Positions 1 to 6,154 of a stretch of DNA of 6,171 bases are shown piece by piece. The translations under genes and the position numbers were made by a program. The stretch comes from an uncultured Streptococcus sp. GTDB lineage: Bacteria; Bacillota; Bacilli; Lactobacillales; Streptococcaceae. Under the pieces are notes generated by a model. It ran no database searches. It saw nothing but the letters and a program-made list of their open reading frames with translations, and was not told the DNA's origin. Position 1 is the first letter of the stretch; each line of letters begins with the position of its first letter. The DNA is taken from positions 1 through 6,171 of the forward strand of contig CAJZGQ010000068.1 in the NCBI GenBank assembly GCA_916048115.1. Direction: 5' to 3'.

Positions 1-47
1 TCTTCATTCCATTCTGTCCGTCCGTGTCGAATAAAATATAGTTTCAC
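1..47 (-). CDS. Histidine phosphatase family protein (phosphoglycerate mutase-like), 5' end only
   Basis: Only the first 15 codons are in the window; the gene continues off the left edge. They translate from a GTG start to MKLYFIRHGRTEWNE. This contains the RHGxTxxN signature of the histidine phosphatase (dPGM-like) superfamily, in which the His of RHG (residue 8 here) is the phosphorylated catalytic residue. The GTG at 45-47 is chosen because a strong SD, AAGGAG, lies 8 nt upstream at 56-61. The gene begins 22 nt after the stop of the ybaK-like gene on the same strand, so the two are almost certainly co-transcribed. The family covers small-molecule phosphatases, cofactor-dependent mutases and others, so the substrate cannot be assigned from this fragment. 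Confidence 0.88.
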   Translation of the reverse strand, partial: MKLYFIRHGRTEWNE

Positions 48-55
48 AATCTTGT

Positions 56-61
56 CTCCTT
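56..61 (-). promoter_or_regulatory. Ribosome binding site that fixes the GTG start of the histidine phosphatase
   Basis: AAGGAG reads on the minus strand, 8 nt before the GTG at 45-47. No ATG competes nearby, so this site decides in favour of the GTG start. Confidence 0.8.
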
Positions 62-69
62 CTCTGTCT

Positions 70-543
70 TTATTCCAAAATATCTGCAAAAGTCGCCTTT
101 ACGAAGTCTGCTAGAAGTTGTGGTTTGATTTGAATACTATGGCCAATTTCCCCAGCAGATACGATCATGCTCTCTAACTGAAGGGCTGATTCATCGATAA
201 AGATTGGGAAAGGATGCTTTTGACGAATGCCCACGGGATTATTGGCACCATGAATATAACCTGTTGTTTTTTCGAGATCCTTTTGAGGAATCATTGCCAC
301 TTTCTTATTTCCCGATAATTTGGCCAATTTTTTTTCTGAAAGATGCTCCGTGATCGGAATGATCCCAATCACAGGACCCGTTTTATCACCTTTGAGAGCT
401 AGGGTTTTGAAAATAGTAGAGCGATCAATCCCTTCTGGTAAGATCCCTTCTAAAGCGTTGATTTGTAAGCCTACGTGCTCAATTTTTGCTTTAGTCAAGA
501 TCTGCTCGACTAAGGTCTTTTTTACTTTATTTTTTTTTGCCAT
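70..543 (-). CDS. ybaK: YbaK/EbsC-type Cys-tRNA(Pro) deacylase
   Basis: A 157-residue cytoplasmic protein of the YbaK/EbsC branch of the trans-editing family. Family members hydrolyse Cys-tRNA(Pro), the product of prolyl-tRNA synthetase misacylation, and so protect proline codons from cysteine. Visible signatures are the conserved lysine in IFKTLAL (K46), the GYIHGANNPVG loop (95-105; family form GYxxGxxxPxG), the following PIFIDESA (113-120), and SAGEIG near 129-134 (family form SAGxRG). Length is normal for the family (about 155-160). The ATG at 541-543 is supported by AAGGAG at 550-555, 6 nt upstream. An extended -10 promoter lies about 50 bp further upstream. It forms an operon with the histidine phosphatase 22 nt downstream. 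Codons 2-5 contain a run of nine A. The name ebsC comes from an enterococcal locus; the deacylase role is inferred from the family. Confidence 0.92.
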   Translation of the reverse strand: MAKKNKVKKTLVEQILTKAKIEHVGLQINALEGILPEGIDRSTIFKTLALKGDKTGPVIGIIPITEHLSEKKLAKLSGNKKVAMIPQKDLEKTTGYIHGANNPVGIRQKHPFPIFIDESALQLESMIVSAGEIGHSIQIKPQLLADFVKATFADILE

Positions 544-592
544 GGCTTTCTCCTTTTCTCTTTTTCTCTACAAAACCAGATTTCATTAGACC

Positions 593-601
593 ATTATAAC
601 A
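593..601 (-). promoter_or_regulatory. Extended -10 promoter of the ybaK-histidine phosphatase operon
   Basis: On the minus strand TGTTATAAT reads as a perfect TATAAT with the TGn extension. No convincing -35 is found 17 nt upstream, which is common for extended -10 promoters. Transcription would start near position 586, giving a leader of about 43 nt containing the AAGGAG site. It lies only about 30 bp beyond the terminator of the upstream muramidase gene, so the operon appears independently transcribed. Confidence 0.65.
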
Positions 602-630
602 TATAGTAGCAGCAATATTCTCTTCTCCTT

Positions 631-679
631 AAAAATAGAAAACAGCAGAAAAAGTGAAGATCACTTGATCTGCTGTTTT
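631..679 (-). terminator. Intrinsic terminator of the GH25 muramidase gene
   Basis: A near-perfect inverted repeat begins 4 nt after the TAG stop (684-686). The outer arms at 639-649 and 669-679 pair over 11 bp (AAAACAGCAGA with TCTGCTGTTTT). After a 2x2 internal mismatch comes an inner 6-bp stem (652-657 with 661-666) closed by the loop 658-660. Read on the minus strand, the hairpin is followed by CTATTTTT, an imperfect U tract. The placement and strand fit termination of the muramidase transcript. Confidence 0.82.
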
Positions 680-683
680 AAGG

Positions 684-1559
684 CTATGAGGAAGAGTTAT
701 CTTTTTGTACCTTGAAAAGTTTCCGATAAATCGCTTCTTGGTCTTGCGTCGGAGCAATTTGGTTGAGATCCAAGTAGTGTGAGAATCCATTTAATTGCCC
801 TTGAGAGGTATATTGATGCAAGTCGTATTCCGTGTTGGTATCTGGCGTGGCATTATAGTAGCCATCATCAAATCCATAAGTAGGAATCCAAAGAGCCGTA
901 AATTTATCAGTGGAGATACTATGTTCTTCCATGAAGTAAGTTCCGATATAGAGTCCAATATTTTTTGCACCCAAAGCTTGTAGTTTTGCTCGGAAAGCTT
1001 CAACACCTGCGTTCATATCCTTCATGGTTTTTTCCTCAACGTCTAACCAATAGTAGGTCGGTTTGTAAGGAGAAGCAGCCTTGTAAAATTCCTCTGCTTC
1101 TTTTTCCATTTCTTTTTTATCCTTAGCAGCGACATAAGCATAGACTGCGACAGGGATATTTCGTTTTTGGAATTCTTGGATATGGGTTTTAAAAGATTTA
1201 TCCAGACCATTTAAGTAGGTTGCCGCATTTTCCTTTTTAGCTTGAGCCCCACTATGGACACGAACGATCACACCTCCCACATTTTGGGAGAGGACATCGT
1301 AATCAATTTCACTAGGCAATTGCCAGCCTGAGATATCTATGATCGGGCGGCCAACCAGTTCTGGATTGATGTCTTCTTCTTTTTTAGAAGAAGAGCTTGC
1401 AGTAGTTGTTTTTCGAGGTGTATTGGAGTTCGGAATGGTTTTGGTTGTTTCTTGTCGCTCTCTGGCTTGCAGATCGGCAATCGTTCGTGAAAGAACGAGA
1501 AAAGAAATGATACCGATAAAAAAGACCAAGAGAACAACGGGTTTTATCCTTTTTCTCAT
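684..1559 (-). CDS. Membrane-anchored GH25 family lysozyme (N-acetylmuramidase)
   Basis: A 291-residue predicted cell-surface muramidase cleaving the MurNAc-GlcNAc bond of peptidoglycan. A basic N-terminus (RKRIK) precedes a hydrophobic segment at about 8-24 with no lipobox or obvious signal peptidase site, so it is probably a signal anchor. Residues 34-66 form a Ser/Thr/Lys/Glu-rich linker. The GH25 barrel spans about 70-285. It has IIDISGWQ with D75, YYWLDVEE with the DxE pair D173/E175, and LHQYTS (247-252) followed by YLDLNQ with D264. These match the four acidic residues of the GH25 active site. No choline-binding, LysM or SH3 repeats follow, so wall targeting would depend on the membrane anchor. 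The ATG at 1557-1559 is the only start: the frame upstream, to a stop at 1623-1625, has no ATG, GTG or TTG. No SD precedes it. It is divergent from ftsW. Exact role (remodelling, separation, other) is not shown. Confidence 0.92.
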   Translation of the reverse strand: MRKRIKPVVLLVFFIGIISFLVLSRTIADLQARERQETTKTIPNSNTPRKTTTASSSSKKEEDINPELVGRPIIDISGWQLPSEIDYDVLSQNVGGVIVRVHSGAQAKKENAATYLNGLDKSFKTHIQEFQKRNIPVAVYAYVAAKDKKEMEKEAEEFYKAASPYKPTYYWLDVEEKTMKDMNAGVEAFRAKLQALGAKNIGLYIGTYFMEEHSISTDKFTALWIPTYGFDDGYYNATPDTNTEYDLHQYTSQGQLNGFSHYLDLNQIAPTQDQEAIYRKLFKVQKDNSSS

Positions 1560-1567
1560 ACAGAAAC

Positions 1568-1596
1568 ATTTTACCGTAAAAAAAACGAAAAGGCAA
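1568..1596 (-). promoter_or_regulatory. Candidate promoter of the muramidase gene, predicting a leaderless transcript
   Basis: On the minus strand, TTGCCT (1591-1596) and TAAAAT (1568-1573) are separated by exactly 17 nt (1574-1590). A start 7 nt past the -10 falls near 1561, two bases before the ATG at 1559. The sequence immediately before the ATG (GGTAAAATGTTTCTGT) has no AGGAGG-like site. Both hexamers deviate from consensus and the region is AT-rich, so a promoter further upstream is possible. Confidence 0.45.
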
Positions 1597-1748
1597 AACT
1601 TAATGCTTAAAAGATGCTGATTTCAGCCATTATTTTCAAAAAAAAGGAATCTTTTCATCGAAAAAGGATAAAAATATATGAAAATAAGAAGAATGATTAG
1701 AATATTTCTTGAAAATAGGGAAGAAGCCGAATCTTTTCTGGCCTTTCC

Positions 1749-1777
1749 TTGGTTTTGCTTCTTAAAAATGATATAAT
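1749..1777 (+). promoter_or_regulatory. ftsW promoter (extended -10)
   Basis: A perfect TATAAT at 1772-1777 is preceded by the TGn extension (TG at 1769-1770). A weak -35, TTGGTT, sits at 1749-1754 with a 17-nt spacer. Transcription would begin near 1784, leaving a leader of about 24 nt before the ftsW ATG. It probably also drives ppc, since no terminator and no clear promoter is seen between the two genes. Confidence 0.72.
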
Positions 1778-1807
1778 GAAGGTTGAACATTAGGAAAATG
1801 GTGAATT

Positions 1808-3049
1808 ATGAAAATTGAAAAAAGACATCTTTTAAATTATTCCATCCTCATTCCCTATTTGATTTTATCCATTATTGGTTTGATTGTAGTCTATTCGACA
1901 ACAAGTGCCTTGGCAATTCAAAGTGGAGTGAGTTCTACTCGGATGGTGCGGACACAGGGACTCTTTTTTATCCTTAGTCTCCTAACCATCGCCTTGATTT
2001 ATAAATTTAGCTTAAAGTTTCTTCGAAATAAAAAAGTGCTGGCTTTTGTCATCTTTATTGAAGTGATTTTGTTGATTTTGTCTAGGTTTATCACGGATAC
2101 GGTCAATGGAGCTCACGGTTGGTTGACAATTCCTGGAGGGTTCAGTATCCAGCCAGCGGAGTACCTCAAGGTGATCTTAGTCTGGTATCTAGCTTTGATC
2201 TTTTCTAAACGACAAGACGAGATACGCGATTATGATTATCAAGCCTTGACCCACAATGAATGGATTCCAAGGAATTTAAACGATTGGCGTTGGCTGACCT
2301 TGATTCTGATTGGAATTGTTGTGATTATGCCGGACTTGGGAAATGCGACGATCTTGGCCTTAACGGTCTTGATCATGATTACGGCTAGTGGAGTCGGTTA
2401 CCGTTGGTTTACCTCTTTACTTGGTTTAGTTGTTGGGGCGTCCACCATTGTCCTTGGTTCAATATGGATCATCGGTGTGGACCGTGTCGCTAAAATTCCA
2501 GTCTTTGGTTATGTAGCCAAACGTTTTAGTGCCTTCTTTAATCCCTTCAATGACTTGTCTGGCGCAGGTCACCAATTAGCTAATTCCTACTATGCCATGA
2601 GCAACGGTGGTTGGTTTGGCTTGGGACTTGGAAATTCCATTGAAAAACAAGGTTACTTACCAGAAGCGCACACAGATTTTGTGTTTGCGATTGTGATTGA
2701 AGAATTAGGTTTTGTTGGAGCTAGCTTGATCCTTGCTCTCCTATTCTTCTTAATCCTTCGGATCATTTTAGTCGGTATTCGAGCAAAGAATCCTTTTAAT
2801 TCAATGATGGCCATTGGGATCGGTGGGATGATCTTAGTGCAAACCTTCATTAACATCGGAGGAATTTCTGGTTTGATTCCGTCTACAGGAGTGACCTTCC
2901 CCTTCTTATCCCAAGGGGGAAATAGCTTATGGGTCTTATCCGTAGCGATTGCTTTCGTTTTGAATATCGACGCTAGTGAAAAACGGGCCAAGATGGAACA
3001 AGAAGGCATGGTTTTTGAAGAAAAAGGTAAAATCAAACCTTATTATTAA
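1808..3049 (+). CDS. ftsW: FtsW, SEDS-family septal peptidoglycan glycosyltransferase
   Basis: A 413-residue polytopic membrane protein that polymerises lipid II into glycan strands at the division septum, normally with a class B PBP. About ten hydrophobic segments are visible: roughly 11-34, 50-66, 76-94, 117-133, 161-174, 179-197, 200-224, 291-323, 331-355 and 366-388. SEDS motifs are in order: NGAHGWLTI (100-108), QPAEYLK (115-121), MPDLGNAT (174-181), GHQLANSYYAMSNGG (254-268), LPEAHTDFVF (284-293), EELGFVGA (298-305), and GLIPSTGVTFPFLSQGGNS (355-373). D290 matches the catalytic Asp of the family and W105 the conserved Trp of the first extracellular loop. FtsW rather than RodA is chosen from the location beside ppc and resemblance to remembered streptococcal FtsW. 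The SD is mediocre: AGGA at 1792-1795 lies 12 nt before the ATG, and GGTGA at 1800-1804 lies 3 nt before it. The charged C-terminal tail (389-413) is presumably cytoplasmic. Confidence 0.96.
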   Translation: MKIEKRHLLNYSILIPYLILSIIGLIVVYSTTSALAIQSGVSSTRMVRTQGLFFILSLLTIALIYKFSLKFLRNKKVLAFVIFIEVILLILSRFITDTVNGAHGWLTIPGGFSIQPAEYLKVILVWYLALIFSKRQDEIRDYDYQALTHNEWIPRNLNDWRWLTLILIGIVVIMPDLGNATILALTVLIMITASGVGYRWFTSLLGLVVGASTIVLGSIWIIGVDRVAKIPVFGYVAKRFSAFFNPFNDLSGAGHQLANSYYAMSNGGWFGLGLGNSIEKQGYLPEAHTDFVFAIVIEELGFVGASLILALLFFLILRIILVGIRAKNPFNSMMAIGIGGMILVQTFINIGGISGLIPSTGVTFPFLSQGGNSLWVLSVAIAFVLNIDASEKRAKMEQEGMVFEEKGKIKPYY

Positions 3050-3076
3050 AAGGGAATTGTTGAATGGCTATTCAAA

Positions 3077-3082
3077 AAGGAG
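3077..3082 (+). promoter_or_regulatory. Ribosome binding site that selects the second ATG of ppc
   Basis: AAGGAG stands 5 nt before the ATG at 3088. The first in-frame ATG, at 3064, has only AAGGGA (3050-3055), 8 nt upstream. The stronger SD, and the fact that MVLQKLENF at 3088 lines up with the N-terminus I remember for pneumococcal PEPC (MSLQKLENY), favour 3088. Confidence 0.75.
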
Positions 3083-3087
3083 AAAAA

Positions 3088-5913
3088 ATGGTCTTACAAA
3101 AATTAGAGAACTTCACAAATAAAGATATTATCAAAGAAGAAGCCGAAATCTTAACCAATTTATTAGATGATATTACGAAAAATTTGGTTCGTCCGGAAAC
3201 CTTTGATAAAATTAGGCAGTTGAAGGATCTATCAAAAACACAGAACTATCGTGAGTTGAATCAAATAGTGGAACAATTGACAAATGAAGAAATGACAGTG
3301 ATTTCACGTTATTTTGCCATTTTGCCACTCTTGATTAACATCTCAGAAGATGTCGATTTGGCCTATGAAATCAATCATTTGAATAACGTGGATGGTGAAT
3401 ACCTCGGAAAACTTTCTTCAACCATCAAAGAAGTTGCGAAAAATGAAGATGCACAAGAAATTCTTGAAAATCTCAATATTGTACCTGTTTTAACAGCCCA
3501 TCCAACTCAAGTGCAACGAAAAACCATGCTGGATCTAACCAATCATATTCATGCTCTTCTTCGTCAGCACCGGGATGTTAAAGCTGGTTTAATGAATGAG
3601 AATAAGTGGTATAACAACCTTCGTTGTAATATCGAAATCATGATGCAAACGGATATGATTCGTGACAAAAAATTGAAGGTTACTAATGAAATTACCAATG
3701 TCATGGAATATTACAATAGCTCTTTCTTACAAGCTGTTCCAAATCTTATGTTGGAATACAAACGCTTGGCAAAAGAGCATGGATTAGAGCTTGAACAACC
3801 ACGTCCGATCACAATGGGCATGTGGATTGGGGGAGACCGGGACGGGAATCCGTTTGTAACAGCTGAGACCTTGAAGCGTTCAGCAACCATTCAAAGTGAA
3901 GTCATTTTGAACTATTACATCGAAAAAATTTCTAAATTATACCGTCATTTCTCCCTTTCAACGAGTCTTTCTAAAACAAGTGAAGCAGTAGCTGAAATGG
4001 CAGCCCTATCAAGTGATACATCTGTCTTTCGTGAAAAAGAACCATACCGTCGTGCTTTCCACTATATCCAGTCAAAATTGATCCAAACCTTGGTCAATTT
4101 AAAAGAATGGACAATGGTGGGAGAAACCAGAGAAGATCGTTATGCGGTAGAGAGATTATTGGGAGAAAATGCTCATCAACAAGGGCCGGTTTCTGATTAT
4201 ATTGGCAATCGTATCTCTGGAGCTCTAAAGAAAATTTCTGAGAAAGAAGCTCCAGCTTATGCATCAGCTCAAGAATTTAAAGAAGACCTTGAAAAGATCA
4301 AAGATTCCTTGTTAGAAAACAAATCAGAGTATTTGATTTCTGGTGAATTTGCAGAACTTCTAGAAGCCATCGATGTTTTTGGATTCTATCTGGCCTCTAT
4401 TGATATGCGTCAGGATTCGAGTGTACATGAAGCCTGTGTGGCAGAATTGCTGAAATCAGCAGGGATTAATGACCACTATTCTGATTTATCAGAGGATGAA
4501 AAGTGTCAAGTTCTCTTGAAAGAACTTTTAGAAGATCCACGTATTTTATCGGCAACCCATGCAGAAAAATCTGAACTGCTTGAAAAAGAATTAGCGATTT
4601 TCCAAACGGCCCGTGAATTGAAGGATCGTTTAGGAGAAGAAGTCATTCGTCAAAACATCATTTCTCATGCAACAAGTGTGTCAGATATGTTGGAGTTGGC
4701 TGTGATGTTGAAAGAAGTGGGCTTAGTTGATACGGAAAAAGCTCGCGTGCAAATCGTACCTTTGTTTGAAACAATCGAAGATTTGGATCATTCAGAAGAA
4801 ACTATGAGAAGCTACTTGTCTCTTCCAATTGCTAAACGTTGGATTGCTTCCAAGAACAACTACCAAGAAATTATGTTAGGTTACTCGGATTCTAACAAGG
4901 ATGGTGGCTACTTGTCTTCTTGTTGGACCCTCTTTAAAGCCCAACAACAATTGACCGCTATCGGTGATGAGTTTGGGGTGAAGATTACCTTCTTCCATGG
5001 TCGTGGTGGTACGGTTGGTCGTGGTGGAGGTCCTACTTATGAAGCCATTACTTCTCAACCATTGAAATCGATTAACGACCGTATCCGCTTAACCGAGCAA
5101 GGGGAAGTGATCGGCAATAAATACGGGAACAAAGATGCCGCCTACTACAACCTTGAGATGCTCGTTTCAGCAACCATTAACCGGATGATTTCCGAACAAA
5201 AGAGTCCATTTTCTATGTTTGATCGTTTCGGGGAAGTCATGGATAAAGTCGTGAATCGCAGTTACGATATCTATCGTGATTTGGTCTTTGGAAATGAGCA
5301 CTTCTACGATTACTTCTTTGAATCAAGTCCGATCAAAGCTATTTCTAGCTTTAATATTGGTTCGCGTCCAGCTGCCCGTAAGACTATTACAGAAATTGGT
5401 GGTTTGCGTGCCATTCCTTGGGTATTCTCTTGGTCACAAAGTCGGGTGATGTTCCCTGGTTGGTATGGAGTAGGTTCTAGCTTTAAGGAATTTATCGATG
5501 AGGATCCTGAGAATATTGAAACCCTTCGATATATGTATAAGAACTGGCCTTTCTTCCAATCTCTCTTGTCAAATGTGGACATGGTCTTATCCAAAGCCAA
5601 CATGGATATTGCCTTTGAGTATGCGCAATTGTGTGAGGAAGAAGAAGTCCGCAATATCTATCAGATTATCTTACATGAATGGCAATTGACCAAGGATATC
5701 ATCCTGATGATTGAGGAGCATGACGAATTGCTCGCGGAAAACCCTTATCTGAAAGAAAGTTTGGATTATCGGATGCCGTACTTTAACGTCTTGAACTATA
5801 TTCAGTTAGAATTGATTCGACGTCAACGGACTGGACAACTATCATCCGATCAAGACAAGCTAATCCATATCACCATCAATGGAGTGGCTACAGGATTACG
5901 AAATTCAGGTTAA
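3088..5913 (+). CDS. ppc: Phosphoenolpyruvate carboxylase
   Basis: A 941-residue cytoplasmic PEPC that converts PEP and bicarbonate to oxaloacetate and phosphate. In streptococci, which have an incomplete TCA cycle, this supplies oxaloacetate mainly for aspartate. Signatures from the 3088 start: [12 protein letters not shown] with catalytic H138; [10 protein letters not shown] (246-255); [19 protein letters not shown] (596-607); [14 protein letters not shown] (636-649) with R639 and R645; [22 protein letters not shown] with R760; and [13 protein letters not shown] (774-786). The aspartate-inhibition site of the E. coli enzyme also appears kept: K836 (LSK), R895 (DYR), R645 and N939 in the C-terminal RNSG. 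Feedback inhibition by aspartate is therefore likely. It starts 38 bp after ftsW and ends at a strong terminator. Residues about 331-390 include roughly 43 more residues than pneumococcal PEPC as I recall it (about 898 aa). An upstream ATG at 3064 would add 8 residues. Confidence 0.97.
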   Translation: MVLQKLENFTNKDIIKEEAEILTNLLDDITKNLVRPETFDKIRQLKDLSKTQNYRELNQIVEQLTNEEMTVISRYFAILPLLINISEDVDLAYEINHLNNVDGEYLGKLSSTIKEVAKNEDAQEILENLNIVPVLTAHPTQVQRKTMLDLTNHIHALLRQHRDVKAGLMNENKWYNNLRCNIEIMMQTDMIRDKKLKVTNEITNVMEYYNSSFLQAVPNLMLEYKRLAKEHGLELEQPRPITMGMWIGGDRDGNPFVTAETLKRSATIQSEVILNYYIEKISKLYRHFSLSTSLSKTSEAVAEMAALSSDTSVFREKEPYRRAFHYIQSKLIQTLVNLKEWTMVGETREDRYAVERLLGENAHQQGPVSDYIGNRISGALKKISEKEAPAYASAQEFKEDLEKIKDSLLENKSEYLISGEFAELLEAIDVFGFYLASIDMRQDSSVHEACVAELLKSAGINDHYSDLSEDEKCQVLLKELLEDPRILSATHAEKSELLEKELAIFQTARELKDRLGEEVIRQNIISHATSVSDMLELAVMLKEVGLVDTEKARVQIVPLFETIEDLDHSEETMRSYLSLPIAKRWIASKNNYQEIMLGYSDSNKDGGYLSSCWTLFKAQQQLTAIGDEFGVKITFFHGRGGTVGRGGGPTYEAITSQPLKSINDRIRLTEQGEVIGNKYGNKDAAYYNLEMLVSATINRMISEQKSPFSMFDRFGEVMDKVVNRSYDIYRDLVFGNEHFYDYFFESSPIKAISSFNIGSRPAARKTITEIGGLRAIPWVFSWSQSRVMFPGWYGVGSSFKEFIDEDPENIETLRYMYKNWPFFQSLLSNVDMVLSKANMDIAFEYAQLCEEEEVRNIYQIILHEWQLTKDIILMIEEHDELLAENPYLKESLDYRMPYFNVLNYIQLELIRRQRTGQLSSDQDKLIHITINGVATGLRNSG

Positions 5914-5942
5914 AAAAATCGGAACATTGTTCCGATTTTTTC
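5913..5942 (+). terminator. Intrinsic terminator after ppc
   Basis: A perfect 13-bp inverted repeat pairs AAAAAATCGGAAC (5913-5925) with GTTCCGATTTTTT (5929-5941) around a 3-nt loop (ATT). The left arm begins with the last base of the ppc stop codon. The GC-containing core is TCGGAAC/GTTCCGA with A and T runs on either side, so it could work in both directions. It closes the ftsW-ppc unit. Confidence 0.95.
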
Positions 5943-5966
5943 TGCTCTGAAACGAAGTGATAGAAG

Positions 5967-6071
5967 ATGTTTAACGAGTTTAAATTAAAGATTTCAAATG
6001 AGGATTTTCAAAGCTTGATCAGGATCTTTCAGCAAGAGGACAAAACAAAAGGAAAGAAGAGGAATAATTAA
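5967..6071 (+). CDS. Doubtful 34-codon ORF between the ppc terminator and the next promoter
   Basis: An ATG-to-TAA frame of 34 codons starting MFNEFKLKISNEDF, with a hydrophobic/charged alternating first half (continuing QSLIRIFQQ) and a very basic tail (KTKGKKRNN). The composition looks protein-like and could form an amphipathic helix, but I recognise no family. Against it: a stop lies immediately upstream in frame (5961-5963), the only SD-like sequence is a poor GAAGTGAT, no promoter lies between the ppc terminator and the ATG, and two AGG codons are used. It may be chance, a remnant of a decayed gene, or a small protein expressed by read-through. Confidence 0.2.
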   Translation: MFNEFKLKISNEDFQSLIRIFQQEDKTKGKKRNN

Positions 6072-6090
6072 GAAAATATAGGTAAAAGGC

Positions 6091-6119
6091 TTGCAATTTT
6101 ATCTAAAATTCGATAGAAT
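6091..6119 (+). promoter_or_regulatory. Strong sigma-A-type promoter for a gene beyond the right edge (possibly tuf)
   Basis: TTGCAA at 6091-6096 and TAGAAT at 6114-6119 are spaced by exactly 17 nt. An A/T-rich stretch (about 6067-6088) upstream of the -35 could act as an UP element. Transcription would start near 6126. No start codon follows before the window ends, so the leader is at least 45 nt. That the gene is tuf is a guess from remembered synteny of ftsW, ppc and tuf in several streptococci; nothing of its coding sequence is visible. Confidence 0.75.
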
Positions 6120-6131
6120 AGTAAGGAAAGT

Positions 6132-6154
6132 TAGACTGTATTGCCTACTGTCTA
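6132..6154 (+). other. Hairpin near the 5' end of the leader RNA from the 6091-6119 promoter
   Basis: TAGACTGTA (6132-6140) and TACTGTCTA (6146-6154) form a 9-bp stem with one internal T-T mismatch, closed by the 5-nt loop TTGCC. It would begin about 6 nt from the predicted transcript start. The A/T-rich sequence that follows (6155-6171) lacks a continuous U tract, so it is not a typical terminator. A 5' stabilising stem-loop or part of a longer leader structure are both possible. Confidence 0.4.

Noticed and set aside
320..589. An 89-codon plus-strand ORF
   Set aside because: It runs antisense through the ybaK-like gene, has no SD or promoter, and its translation matches no family I know. 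The minus-strand gene explains the region fully.
1376..1390. A-AAA-AAG slippery heptamer in the muramidase linker as a programmed frameshift site
   Set aside because: The codons are TCT AAA AAA GAA, so the heptamer is out of register with the zero frame needed for -1 slippage, and the normal frame continues through an intact catalytic domain.
1372..1394. Perfect 9-bp hairpin (TCTTCTTCT / AGAAGAAGA) with a 5-nt loop inside the muramidase gene
   Set aside because: It is the direct result of encoding a Ser run (TCT codons) followed by Lys-Lys-Glu-Glu-Asp in the linker. There is no U tract and nothing else suggests a regulatory function.
1384..1596. A 70-codon minus-strand ORF starting upstream of the muramidase ATG
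   Set aside because: It overlaps the muramidase in another frame, its ATG lies at the -35 of the proposed promoter, and its translation is not recognisable.
1798..1818. Six-residue ORF (ATG GTG AAT TAT GAA AAT TGA) overlapping the ftsW start as a leader peptide
   Set aside because: The AGGA site is only 2 nt from this ATG, too close for efficient initiation, and so short an overlap is expected by chance.
1808..3049. RodA instead of FtsW
   Set aside because: SEDS motifs alone do not separate the two cleanly, but linkage to ppc and the closeness of the motif blocks and C-terminus (NIDASEKRA) to remembered streptococcal FtsW favour FtsW.
4876..5058. Minus-strand ORF of 60 codons inside ppc
   Set aside because: It is antisense to the catalytic core of PEPC ([10 protein letters not shown] to [13 protein letters not shown]) and its Thr/Arg-rich translation is a by-product of the glycine- and serine-rich coding strand.
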